Positions 6,521 to 13,755 of a DNA stretch of 64,000 nucleotides are shown one piece after another. A program made the position numbers and the translations under genes. The stretch comes from Streptomyces sp. NBC_00287 (GTDB lineage Bacteria; Actinomycetota; Actinomycetes; Streptomycetales; Streptomycetaceae). Below the pieces are notes generated by a model that saw only the letters and a program-made list of their open reading frames with translations, was not told the DNA's origin and searched no databases. The DNA lies in assembly GCF_036173105.1 (NCBI RefSeq), contig NZ_CP108053.1, forward strand, positions 2,108,001-2,172,000, given 5' to 3'. Each line of letters starts with the position of its first letter. Positions within the stretch are counted from its first letter, which is position 1.

Positions 6521-7479
6521 GCGAGCACCCCGGGCAGCCCGAACCGGCCGAACACCTCGGTGTCCAGGAACGCGGTGATACGGCCCACCGCGCCCTCCTC
6601 GACGGTGAGCACCTGCAAGGAGTGCGCCCGCAGGACGCCGTCGGTCCCGCGCACGTACATCGCGACCGCCGGCTGCCCGTTCGCGCGCGTGGGCAGCATC
6701 CGCAGGGTGCCCTTCTCGTGCGCGCGGGCCACCAGGAAGCGGTGCACCTCCTTGGCCCCGCGGAACCACTCCAGGTAGGGCGGCATCTCCAGTTCGACCC
6801 CGTCCCGCAACAGGGCGAGCAGGGCGTCCATGTCGGCGTTCTCGAACGCGGCCACGTACCGGTCGAGCACCTCGCGGTCGGCGGCGGCGGAGGGTTCCTC
6901 GACGAGGTCCTCCTCGGGCGCCAGCTCCTCCAAACGGGCACGCGCGCGTTGCAGGCTGCTCTTCACGGCCGCCGTCGAGGTTCCGAGCAGCGAGGCGACC
7001 TCCGGAGCCCGCCAGGCCAGCACGTCCCGCAGGATGAGCACGGCCCGCTGCCGAGCAGGCAGATGCTGGAGCGCGGCGACGAGTGCGAGCCGCAGACTGC
7101 CCCGGGCGGCCACGACCGATGCCGGGTCGACGAGTGTGTCGGGCAGTGGCTGGAGCCACGGAACGTCCGTCACAGGGGCTCTCAGCGGCTCCTCAGGCGC
7201 CTGGGAGGGCTCACCGAGCCCCGCGGGCAGCGGACGCCGCGCGCGGCCCTCCAGCGCCGTCAGGCACGTATTGGTGGCGATCCTGTGCAGCCAGGTCCGC
7301 AAGGACGCGCGGCCCTCGTAGCCGTCGTAGGACCGCCAGGCCCGCAGATATGTCTCCTGGACCAGGTCCTCGGCGTCATCGACCGAGCCCAGCATCCGGT
7401 AGCAGTGCGCGAGCAGCTCCCGCCGGTACGGGTCCGTCAGCCGTACGAACTCCTCGCGGTCCGTCGTCGTCGCAGCCAT
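6517..7479 (-). CDS. ECF sigma factor with C-terminal SnoaL-like domain (TIGR02960/SigX5-like)
   Basis: The protein has 320 residues. Region 2 lies at about residues 10-75 (EDLVQETYLRAW) and region 4 at about 130-190 (ARQRAVLILRDV followed by a helix-turn-helix). An extra C-terminal domain of about 120 residues (DREVLDRYVAAFENADMDAL onward) looks like the SnoaL/NTF2 fold. ECF factors with this tail lack a classical membrane anti-sigma factor, and the tail is thought to modulate activity. It is first in an operon with TIGR03086 and MFS genes and may direct transcription of them. Confidence 0.9.
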   Translation of the reverse strand: MAATTTDREEFVRLTDPYRRELLAHCYRMLGSVDDAEDLVQETYLRAWRSYDGYEGRASLRTWLHRIATNTCLTALEGRARRPLPAGLGEPSQAPEEPLRAPVTDVPWLQPLPDTLVDPASVVAARGSLRLALVAALQHLPARQRAVLILRDVLAWRAPEVASLLGTSTAAVKSSLQRARARLEELAPEEDLVEEPSAAADREVLDRYVAAFENADMDALLALLRDGVELEMPPYLEWFRGAKEVHRFLVARAHEKGTLRMLPTRANGQPAVAMYVRGTDGVLRAHSLQVLTVEEGAVGRITAFLDTEVFGRFGLPGVLA

Positions 7480-7528
7480 CCCGCTCCCTCCGTCACCGAT
7501 ACAGACCGGCGCGGGGGCGAAAACGAAT

Positions 7529-7560
7529 CGGCCGGTCCCCGACGAATCCGGGACCGGCCG
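7529..7560 (-). terminator. Terminator of the parA-scpAB-rluB operon
   Basis: Perfect 11-bp arms CGGCCGGTCCC (7529-7539) and its complement (7550-7560) enclose a 10-base loop. They begin 15 bases past the rluB stop and are followed on the minus strand by a short T run. The position fits the end of the operon. Confidence 0.85.
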
Positions 7561-7574
7561 TAAGCGAGGGATCT

Positions 7575-8696
7575 TTAGAGATCGACTTCCTTCATCAGCA
7601 TGCCGACCTCGGTGTTCGACAGGCGGCGCAGCCAGCCCGACTTCTGGTCGCCCAGGGTGATCGGACCGAAGGAGGTGCGCACGAGCTTCTCGACGGGGAA
7701 GCCGGCCTCGGCCAGCATCCGGCGCACGATGTGCTTGCGGCCCTCGTGCAGGGTGACCTCGACGAGGTAGTTCTTGCCGGTCTGCTCGACGACCCGGAAG
7801 TGGTCCGCACGCGCGTACCCGTCCTCCAGCTGGATGCCGCTCTTCAGCTGCTTGCCCAGGTCGCGCGGGATCGGGCCGACGATGGCCGCGAGGTAGGTCT
7901 TCTTCACGCCGTACTTGGGGTGGGTCAGCCGGTGTGCCAGCTCGCCGTGGTTGGTGAGCAGGATGACGCCCTCGGTCTCGGTGTCGAGCCGGCCGACGTG
8001 GAAGAGCCGCGTCTCACGGTTGGTGACGTAGTCACCGAGGCACTGGCGCCCGTCGGGGTCCTCCATGGTGGAGACGACACCGGCGGGCTTGTTGAGCGAG
8101 AAGAACTGGTACGACTGCGTCGCCACGGTCAGGCCGTCGACCTTGACCTCGTCGTTCTCCGGGTCGACCCGCTTGCCCTGCTCCAGGACGATCTCGCCGT
8201 TGACCTCGACCCGCGCCTGCTCGATCAGCTCCTCGCAGGCCCGGCGGGAGCCGTAGCCCGCGCGCGCGAGGACCTTCTGGAGCCGCTCGCCCTCCTGCTC
8301 GGCGCCGGGGAAGGTCTTGGGGAGCTTGACCTCCGGCTTGCCGGCGTACCGGTCGCGGTTGCGCTCCTCCGTGCGCGTCTCGTACTCGCGGGAGCGCGCC
8401 GGAGCCGTCCGGCCGCCGGAGCGCTGGCCCTGCTTGGGGCCGCCCTTGGCGCCCCCGCGGGCCGAGGGGCCGCGGCCCGACTTCGGGCCGTCCTGCGTGG
8501 CGCCGGGGCCGACGTCGTAGCGCCGCTCCTCCGGGCGCGGCTTCTTCGGACGGCCGCTGCCCGGCTTGTCGTCGCGGTTGTTGCCGGCACCGCGGAAGTT
8601 ACCGCGGCCACCGCCACTCCCGCCGCGGCCGCCGCTGTTGCCACCACGGCTCCCGCCGTTGTTTCCGCTGCTGTTCCTGCCGCTGCTGCTTCGCAT
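7575..8696 (-). CDS. rluB: RluB/RsuA-family 23S rRNA pseudouridine synthase with long Arg/Gly tail
   Basis: The protein has 373 residues. Residues 1-133 are a low-complexity Gly/Arg/Ser/Asn extension that most bacterial RluB proteins lack. An S4 RNA-binding domain follows (about 137-190), then the pseudouridine synthase domain with the catalytic Asp238 in GRLDTETEG and the C-terminal GRKHIVRRML segment. It should isomerise a uridine in the peptidyl-transferase region of 23S rRNA. A TTG codon directly precedes the chosen ATG. It is the last gene downstream of scpB, an arrangement common in actinobacteria. Confidence 0.93.
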   Translation of the reverse strand: MRSSSGRNSSGNNGGSRGGNSGGRGGSGGGRGNFRGAGNNRDDKPGSGRPKKPRPEERRYDVGPGATQDGPKSGRGPSARGGAKGGPKQGQRSGGRTAPARSREYETRTEERNRDRYAGKPEVKLPKTFPGAEQEGERLQKVLARAGYGSRRACEELIEQARVEVNGEIVLEQGKRVDPENDEVKVDGLTVATQSYQFFSLNKPAGVVSTMEDPDGRQCLGDYVTNRETRLFHVGRLDTETEGVILLTNHGELAHRLTHPKYGVKKTYLAAIVGPIPRDLGKQLKSGIQLEDGYARADHFRVVEQTGKNYLVEVTLHEGRKHIVRRMLAEAGFPVEKLVRTSFGPITLGDQKSGWLRRLSNTEVGMLMKEVDL

Positions 8697-8707
8697 CAAA
8701 ATTCCGT

Positions 8708-9346
8708 CTAGTCGTCTGCGTCGTCGGAACCCGGCGCATCGGGTGCGTCCGGATCGAACGACGGAACCCCTTCCAGCGTCTCGGCCTCGATCGCCTCCGC
8801 CTCGGGGAGGAAGGGCGCGAGCTCCGGGAGCTCGTCCAGGCCGCGCAGGCCCATCCGCTCCAGGAAGTAGTTCGTCGTCGTGTACAGGATCGCACCTGTT
8901 TCGGGTTCCGTGCCCGCCTCCTCGACCAGACCCCGCTGCAGAAGGGTGCGCATCACACCGTCACAGTTCACTCCGCGCACCGCCGAGACCCGGCTGCGGC
9001 TGACCGGCTGCCGGTACGCCACCACGGCGAGGGTCTCCAGCGCGGCCTGGGTCAGCCGGGCCTGCTGGCCGTCCAGGACGAAGCCCTCGACGGCGGCCGC
9101 GTACTCGGGCCGGGAGTAGAACCGCCAGCCGCCCGCGATCAGCCGGAGCTCGAAACCGCGGCCCTGGACGGTGTACTCGTCGGCCAGCTCGCGCAGCGCG
9201 TCGCCGATCTGCCGCCTTGGCCGCTGGAGGATCTTGGCGAGGTGCTCCTCGGTCGCGGGCTCGTCGACGACCATGAGGACGGCCTCCAGGGCCGGCTTGA
9301 GGTCGAGGTCCGCGACCGTGTGCAGCCCGCTGATCTCCTCGCTCAC
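8708..9346 (-). CDS. scpB: Segregation and condensation protein B
   Basis: This 212-residue protein has two winged-helix domains: residues about 15-85 (LEAVLMVVDEPATEEHLAKIL) and about 90-165 (LTQAALETLAVVAYRQPVSR and ILYTTTNYFLERMGL). It ends in an acidic Pro/Asp-rich tail. ScpB dimers bind the kleisin ScpA and regulate the SMC complex that compacts and separates chromosomes. The GTG at 9346 overlaps the scpA stop as GTGA and AAGGAGGAG precedes it, so the two partners are translationally coupled. Confidence 0.96.
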   Translation of the reverse strand: MSEEISGLHTVADLDLKPALEAVLMVVDEPATEEHLAKILQRPRRQIGDALRELADEYTVQGRGFELRLIAGGWRFYSRPEYAAAVEGFVLDGQQARLTQAALETLAVVAYRQPVSRSRVSAVRGVNCDGVMRTLLQRGLVEEAGTEPETGAILYTTTNYFLERMGLRGLDELPELAPFLPEAEAIEAETLEGVPSFDPDAPDAPGSDDADD

Positions 9347-10335
9347 TTCTTCTCCTCCTTCGGCGGCTCGGGCGGCCGGTCGAACTCGTCGGTCACCATC
9401 GGCTGGGCCTCACCCTCCCCGCCGGTCCACCGCACGATCAGATCCCCGAGGGCGGTCTCCTGGTCGAGGGCCACGGCCTTCTCCCGGTACAGCTCCAGCA
9501 GCGCCAGGAACCGGGCCACGACGGTGAGGGTGTCGTCGGTGTCCTCGACGAGCGCGCGGAAGCTGGCCTCGCCGAGCTCCTTCAGCCGCGCCACCACGAT
9601 CCCGGCCTGCTCCTGCACGCTGACCAGCGGCGCATGGATGTGATCGACGTACACCTGCGGCTTGGGCTTCGGCTGCATCGCCTTCACGGCGAGCTTCGCG
9701 AACCCCTCGGGGCCGATGCTGATGACCACCTCGGGCAGCAGCTCGGCGTGGTGCGGTTCGAGTCCGACGGTACGGGGGTAGCGCCGGGCCTCCTCGTCGA
9801 GGCGACGGTTGAAGATGTCGGCGATCTGTTTGTACGCGCGATACTGCAGCAGCCGCGCGAAGAGCAGGTCCCGCGCCTCGAGCAGGGCGAGATCGGCCTC
9901 GTCCTCGACCTCGGCGGCGGGCAGCAGCCGGGCCGCCTTGAGATCCAGCAGGGTCGCGGCGACCACCAGGAACTCGGTCGTCTCGTCCAGGTCCCAGTCC
10001 GGTCCCATGGCCCGGATGTACGCCATGAACTCGTCGGTCACCTTGGAGAGCGCGACCTCGGTGACGTCCAGCTTGTGCTTGGAGATCAGCTGGAGGAGCA
10101 GATCGAAGGGGCCCTCGAAGTTGGCGAGGCGGACCTTGAAGACGCCGTCCTCGGATTCCTGCGGTTCGCCGGGCTCGGGCTCTTGAGGAACGGCCTCGGG
10201 CTCAGGCTCAGGCTCTGGGGCGGGATCCGGTGCCGGTACCGGTTCGACCAGTGGGGCCCCCGGCCCCGTCCCCAGCGCACGCCTCCGCCCGCCGGAGACA
10301 CCGGCACCGGGGACGGGAACGTCGTTCGAGGTCAT
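9343..10335 (-). CDS. scpA: Segregation and condensation protein A (kleisin)
   Basis: The 330-residue protein opens with about 60 low-complexity residues rich in Pro and Glu (an EPEPEPEP run). The ScpA kleisin fold follows: the N-terminal FEGPFDLLLQLISKHKLDVTEV motif (about residues 73-94), the helical middle, and a C-terminal winged helix ending about residue 325. It bridges the SMC heads and binds ScpB. It lies downstream of parA and an RHH-like gene, tying two chromosome-segregation systems into one transcription unit. Confidence 0.96.
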   Translation of the reverse strand: MTSNDVPVPGAGVSGGRRRALGTGPGAPLVEPVPAPDPAPEPEPEPEAVPQEPEPGEPQESEDGVFKVRLANFEGPFDLLLQLISKHKLDVTEVALSKVTDEFMAYIRAMGPDWDLDETTEFLVVAATLLDLKAARLLPAAEVEDEADLALLEARDLLFARLLQYRAYKQIADIFNRRLDEEARRYPRTVGLEPHHAELLPEVVISIGPEGFAKLAVKAMQPKPKPQVYVDHIHAPLVSVQEQAGIVVARLKELGEASFRALVEDTDDTLTVVARFLALLELYREKAVALDQETALGDLIVRWTGGEGEAQPMVTDEFDRPPEPPKEEKK

Positions 10336-10353
10336 AGCCCCCGCAGGCTACCG

Positions 10354-10923
10354 CTACCGCCCGCGAAGCCGTCGTACGAGGATGCTGGCGTCCCCACGGG
10401 ATTCCAGATCCGCGAGCACCACGGCCACCGCCTCACGGACGATCCGCCCGCGGTCCACGGCAAGGCCGTGCTCGCCCCGGAGCACCAGACGGGCGTGCTC
10501 CAGATCCATCAGCTCCTCGGCCGAGACATACACGGTGATCTTCTCGTCGTGCCGCTCACGCCCGCTGGGCCGCCGCGAGGCGGCCCGTCCGCGCTTGCTG
10601 CGCGCTGCCGAGGCGTCGCCAGAACCTTCCTGCGCTCCTTGGCGCCGCCCGGACCGCTCCGCGGCGGCGCCCCGGCTCCGGGACTCCCCGGACTCCGCCG
10701 GGTCCGCGTCCGCCGCGACATGCTCCGCGCCCTCGCCGTCGCCGCCCTGGGCGGGCACCGACTGCGGCGCGTCCTCCGCGGCGGCGCTGTCGCTCTCCCC
10801 CGCGGGGGCGGGCACCCGTGCCTCGCCGTTGGCCCCCCGCCGGGGAGTGGACGACTGCAGCGCCATTCCCCCTGTCGTACGGAACAGTTCGTCGGCCCCC
10901 GGCAGACTCACTCGGCGTGACAC
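10354..10923 (-). CDS. Hypothetical protein with disordered N-terminus and RHH-like C-terminus
   Basis: The protein has 189 residues. The first ~125 are disordered, rich in Ser, Ala, Glu and Arg. The last ~60 (KITVYVSAEELMDLEHARL, then GRIVREAVAVVLADLE) look like a ribbon-helix-helix DNA-binding fold; that reading is mine. It lies between parA and scpA and overlaps parA. The GTG at 10923 has GGAGG ten bases upstream, while the GTG at 10911 makes a perfect GTGA overlap with the parA stop; either may be used. Its position suggests a partner of the ParA-like ATPase. Confidence 0.75.
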   Translation of the reverse strand: MSRRVSLPGADELFRTTGGMALQSSTPRRGANGEARVPAPAGESDSAAAEDAPQSVPAQGGDGEGAEHVAADADPAESGESRSRGAAAERSGRRQGAQEGSGDASAARSKRGRAASRRPSGRERHDEKITVYVSAEELMDLEHARLVLRGEHGLAVDRGRIVREAVAVVLADLESRGDASILVRRLRGR

Positions 10924-12086
10924 CGGGCGAGCACCTCCCTGGCGAGCTGGCGGTAGGCGGCGGCGCCGACGGAGTTGGAGGCGTACGTGGTGATCGGCTC
11001 ACCGGCGACCGTGGTCTCCGGGAAGCGGACCGTGCGCCCGATGACCGTGTGGTAGACGTGATCGTCGAAGGCCTCGACAACCCGCGCGAGCACCTCACGG
11101 CTGTGCACGGTGCGCGAGTCGTACATCGTGGCGAGGATGCCGTCGAGCTCCAGGTCGGGGTTGAGCCGCTCCTGGACCTTCTCGATGGTCTCCGTCAACA
11201 GCGCCACGCCACGCAGGGCGAAGAACTCGCACTCGAGCGGCACGATCACCTTGTGAGCCGCCGTCAGGGCGTTCACGGTGAGCAGGCCGAGCGAGGGCTG
11301 ACAGTCGATCACGATGTAGTCGTAGTCGGCCATGAGCGGCTTCAGGGCCCGCTGCAGTGTCGACTCCCGGGCGACCTCGGAGACCAGTTGGACCTCCGCC
11401 GCCGACAAGTCGATATTGCTCGGCAGCAGGTCCATGTTGGGGACCGCGGTCTTCAGCAGGACCTCGTCGGCCGCCATGCCCCGCTCCATGAGCAGGTTGT
11501 AGACCGTGAGGTCGAGCTCCATCGGGTTGACACCGAGTCCGACCGACAGCGCGCCCTGCGGGTCGAAGTCCACGAGCAGGACCCGGCGTCCGTACTCCGC
11601 GAGCGCAGCACCCAGGTTGATGGTCGACGTCGTCTTGCCGACGCCGCCCTTCTGGTTGCACATCGCGATGATCTTCGCCGGACCGTGATCGGTCAGCGGC
11701 CCCGGGATCGGGAAGTACGGCAGCGGCCGTCCGGTCGGGCCGATGCGCTCGCGACGCTGACGGGCAGCGTCGGGCGCGAGCGTGGCCGCGTACTCGGGGT
11801 CGGGCTCGTACTCCGCGTCGGGATCGTAGAAGTGCCCCTCGGGCAGTTCGTCGTAGTCGGCGAATTGGTTGTGGGGCGCGCCACTTCCGTCGCCGGCCAT
11901 GGCGTTCACGTGATGGCCATCCATGCTCTGGTGTGCTGACAGAGTCGTCCCTGTCATCTGGTGACTCTGGTGGGCTGCGAAGGTGCGCACCGCGACGGAG
12001 CCGACAGCCTCGAACCCCGCGGACGCCTGGCCCCGCGCAGGGCTTCCTGGTTGACCACCCCCGGGAGAAAATGTCGACTCATTCAC
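10908..12086 (-). CDS. parA: ParA/Soj-family ATPase with long N-terminal extension
   Basis: The 392-residue protein has a 137-residue disordered N-terminal extension rich in Gly, His, Gln and acidic residues, then a MinD/ParA ATPase domain. The deviant Walker A is at about residues 145-153 (QKGGVGKTT, with the signature lysine). LLVDFDPQG and YIVIDCQPSLGLL mark switch and Walker B regions. Such ATPases position DNA or protein cargo. This is not the oriC-proximal parA, since no parB, gidB or dnaA lies nearby. The GTG start has AAGGAGG about eleven bases upstream. Confidence 0.88.
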   Translation of the reverse strand: MNESTFSPGGGQPGSPARGQASAGFEAVGSVAVRTFAAHQSHQMTGTTLSAHQSMDGHHVNAMAGDGSGAPHNQFADYDELPEGHFYDPDAEYEPDPEYAATLAPDAARQRRERIGPTGRPLPYFPIPGPLTDHGPAKIIAMCNQKGGVGKTTSTINLGAALAEYGRRVLLVDFDPQGALSVGLGVNPMELDLTVYNLLMERGMAADEVLLKTAVPNMDLLPSNIDLSAAEVQLVSEVARESTLQRALKPLMADYDYIVIDCQPSLGLLTVNALTAAHKVIVPLECEFFALRGVALLTETIEKVQERLNPDLELDGILATMYDSRTVHSREVLARVVEAFDDHVYHTVIGRTVRFPETTVAGEPITTYASNSVGAAAYRQLAREVLARCHAE

Positions 12087-12347
12087 AAGTCGTCTTACCT
12101 CCTTGGGGACCAGGGGACTTCTAGACAAGGTCAGCGTGGCACCATGCCGACGGTTGGCGACTCTATGGCGTGTCGGCGGTCCGCAGCAACACAATCCGCC
12201 GGACCCGGCAGGATGTGTCGGCAATGAAACATCCCTCTGTCAAGGGCGTACGGCCGTCGCACGGTAGGTTTCACCGGTGTGCGAATCGGTCGAAGGGTTA
12301 CGTTCGAGGCGAGTTGACCGAGCGTCGCAAAGTGACCATACACACAT
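12087..12347. promoter_or_regulatory. Promoter region of the parA-scpAB-rluB operon
   Basis: No gene is seen in the 372-bp gap between parA and ald (12087-12458); the part nearest ald holds a terminator. On the minus strand a consensus -35 hexamer TTGACA lies at 12238-12243, but I see no convincing -10 at the usual distance, so the promoter assignment is tentative. Confidence 0.4.
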
Positions 12348-12380
12348 CCGGCCGGACCTTGTCGGGCAAGGTCCGGCCGG
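12348..12380 (-). terminator. Strong hairpin terminator downstream of ald
   Basis: The 14-bp arms CCGGCCGGACCTTG (12348-12361) and the exact complement (12367-12380) enclose a 5-base loop. The hairpin lies about 80 bases past the ald stop and before the parA promoter region. There is no clear T run, so it may act as an L-shaped or bidirectional terminator. Confidence 0.75.
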
Positions 12381-12458
12381 GTGGGCGACGTTGACGATCT
12401 GTGTTGACGTATCGCCTTTACGAAAAGGTGACTTAGCCGCTTTGCCAGGTCGGCAGGG

Positions 12459-13574
12459 TCAGCCGAGCAGCGTTTCGAGCTCCACGTGCTCCAGGCCGTG
12501 CGCCTCGGCGACCTCGCGGTAAACGACCTTGCCGTCATGGGTGTTGAGGCCCTTGGCGAGCGCCGAGTCGCGGCGCAGCGCCTCCACCCAGCCCCGGTTG
12601 GCGAGTTCGACGATGTACGGCAGCGTGGCGTTGGTCAGCGCGTACGTGGAGGTGTTGGGCACGGCGCCGGGCATGTTGGCGACGCAGTAGAAGACCGAGT
12701 CGTGGACCTTGAAGGTCGGCTCGGCGTGCGTGGTCGGGTGCGAGTCCTCGAAGCAGCCGCCCTGGTCGATCGCGATGTCGACAAGGACACTTCCGGGCTT
12801 CATACGCGAGACGAGCTCGTTGGTGACCAGCTTCGGGGCCTTGGCGCCCGGGATCAGCACGGCGCCGATGACGAGGTCGGCGTCCAGGACGGCCTTCTCC
12901 AGCTCGAAGGCGTTGGACATGATCGCCCGGACCTTGGTACCGAAGACCTTGTCGGCCTCGCGCAGCTTGTTGATGTCACGGTCGAGCAGCGTGACGTGGA
13001 AGCCCATGCCGACGGCGATCTGCGTGGCGTTCCAGCCGGAGACACCGCCGCCGATGACGACGGCCTTGGCGGGCTGGGTGCCGGGGACGCCACCGGGCAG
13101 GACGCCACGGCCGCCGGCCGAGCGCATCAGGTGGTAGGCGCCGACCTGCGGGGCCAGTCGGCCCGCGACCTCGGACATCGGGGCGAGCAGCGGAAGCGCG
13201 CGGGAGGGCAGCTCGACCGTCTCGTAGGCGATGGCGGTGGTGCCGGACTCGATCAGGGCGTCCGTGCACTCCTTGGAGGCGGCCAGGTGCAGGTAGGTGA
13301 AGAGCGTCTGGTCCTTGCGGAGGCGGTGGTACTCCTCGGCGATGGGCTCCTTGACCTTCAGCAGCAGGTCAGCGGTGGCCCACACCTCGTCGGCGGTGTC
13401 CAGGATCTGGGCACCCGCGGCCACGTACTCGGCGTCAGGGATCGAGGAGCCGACGCCGGCGCCACGCTCGATGACGACCTGGTGGCCATTGCGCACCAGC
13501 TCGTGCACACCGGCGGGGGTGATGGCCACCCGGAACTCGTTGTTCTTGACCTCGCGGGGGATGCCGACCTTCAC
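12459..13574 (-). CDS. ald: L-alanine dehydrogenase
   Basis: The predicted length is 371 residues, the usual size of the family. The N-terminal motif VGIPREVKNNEFRVAITP and the NAD-binding loop GGGVSGWNA are present, as are the conserved NMPGAVPNTSTYALTNATLP and DIAIDQGG segments. The enzyme interconverts L-alanine with pyruvate and ammonium using NAD(H). The GTG at 13574 has AAGGA eleven bases upstream; a GTG nine bases earlier is too close to that site. It is transcribed alone, with a plausible promoter about 100 bp upstream and a strong hairpin downstream. Confidence 0.96.
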   Translation of the reverse strand: MKVGIPREVKNNEFRVAITPAGVHELVRNGHQVVIERGAGVGSSIPDAEYVAAGAQILDTADEVWATADLLLKVKEPIAEEYHRLRKDQTLFTYLHLAASKECTDALIESGTTAIAYETVELPSRALPLLAPMSEVAGRLAPQVGAYHLMRSAGGRGVLPGGVPGTQPAKAVVIGGGVSGWNATQIAVGMGFHVTLLDRDINKLREADKVFGTKVRAIMSNAFELEKAVLDADLVIGAVLIPGAKAPKLVTNELVSRMKPGSVLVDIAIDQGGCFEDSHPTTHAEPTFKVHDSVFYCVANMPGAVPNTSTYALTNATLPYIVELANRGWVEALRRDSALAKGLNTHDGKVVYREVAEAHGLEHVELETLLG

Positions 13575-13677
13575 GTCGATCACGGTCCTTGGCTCAGAGG
13601 GTGTGGGGCATTACAAGACATACCCGGGCACGCACGGGCACACCGGGAGACACCGCAGGAGAAGGTGCGGCAGAGCC

Positions 13678-13705
13678 AGTCTAATGAAGGTGTTGCCGCT
13701 GTCTA
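13678..13705 (-). promoter_or_regulatory. ald: Predicted ald promoter with overlapping inverted repeat
   Basis: The minus strand carries TAGACA (-35) and TAGACT (-10) separated by 16 bases. An imperfect inverted repeat, AATGAAGG (13683-13690) and CCTTTCATT (13707-13715), overlaps it and could bind a regulator. The predicted leader is about 95 nt. Confidence 0.55.
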
Positions 13706-13755
13706 GCCTTTCATTGCACTAATCTTCAGCGGATGTACTACGGATTTCGCAGGCG

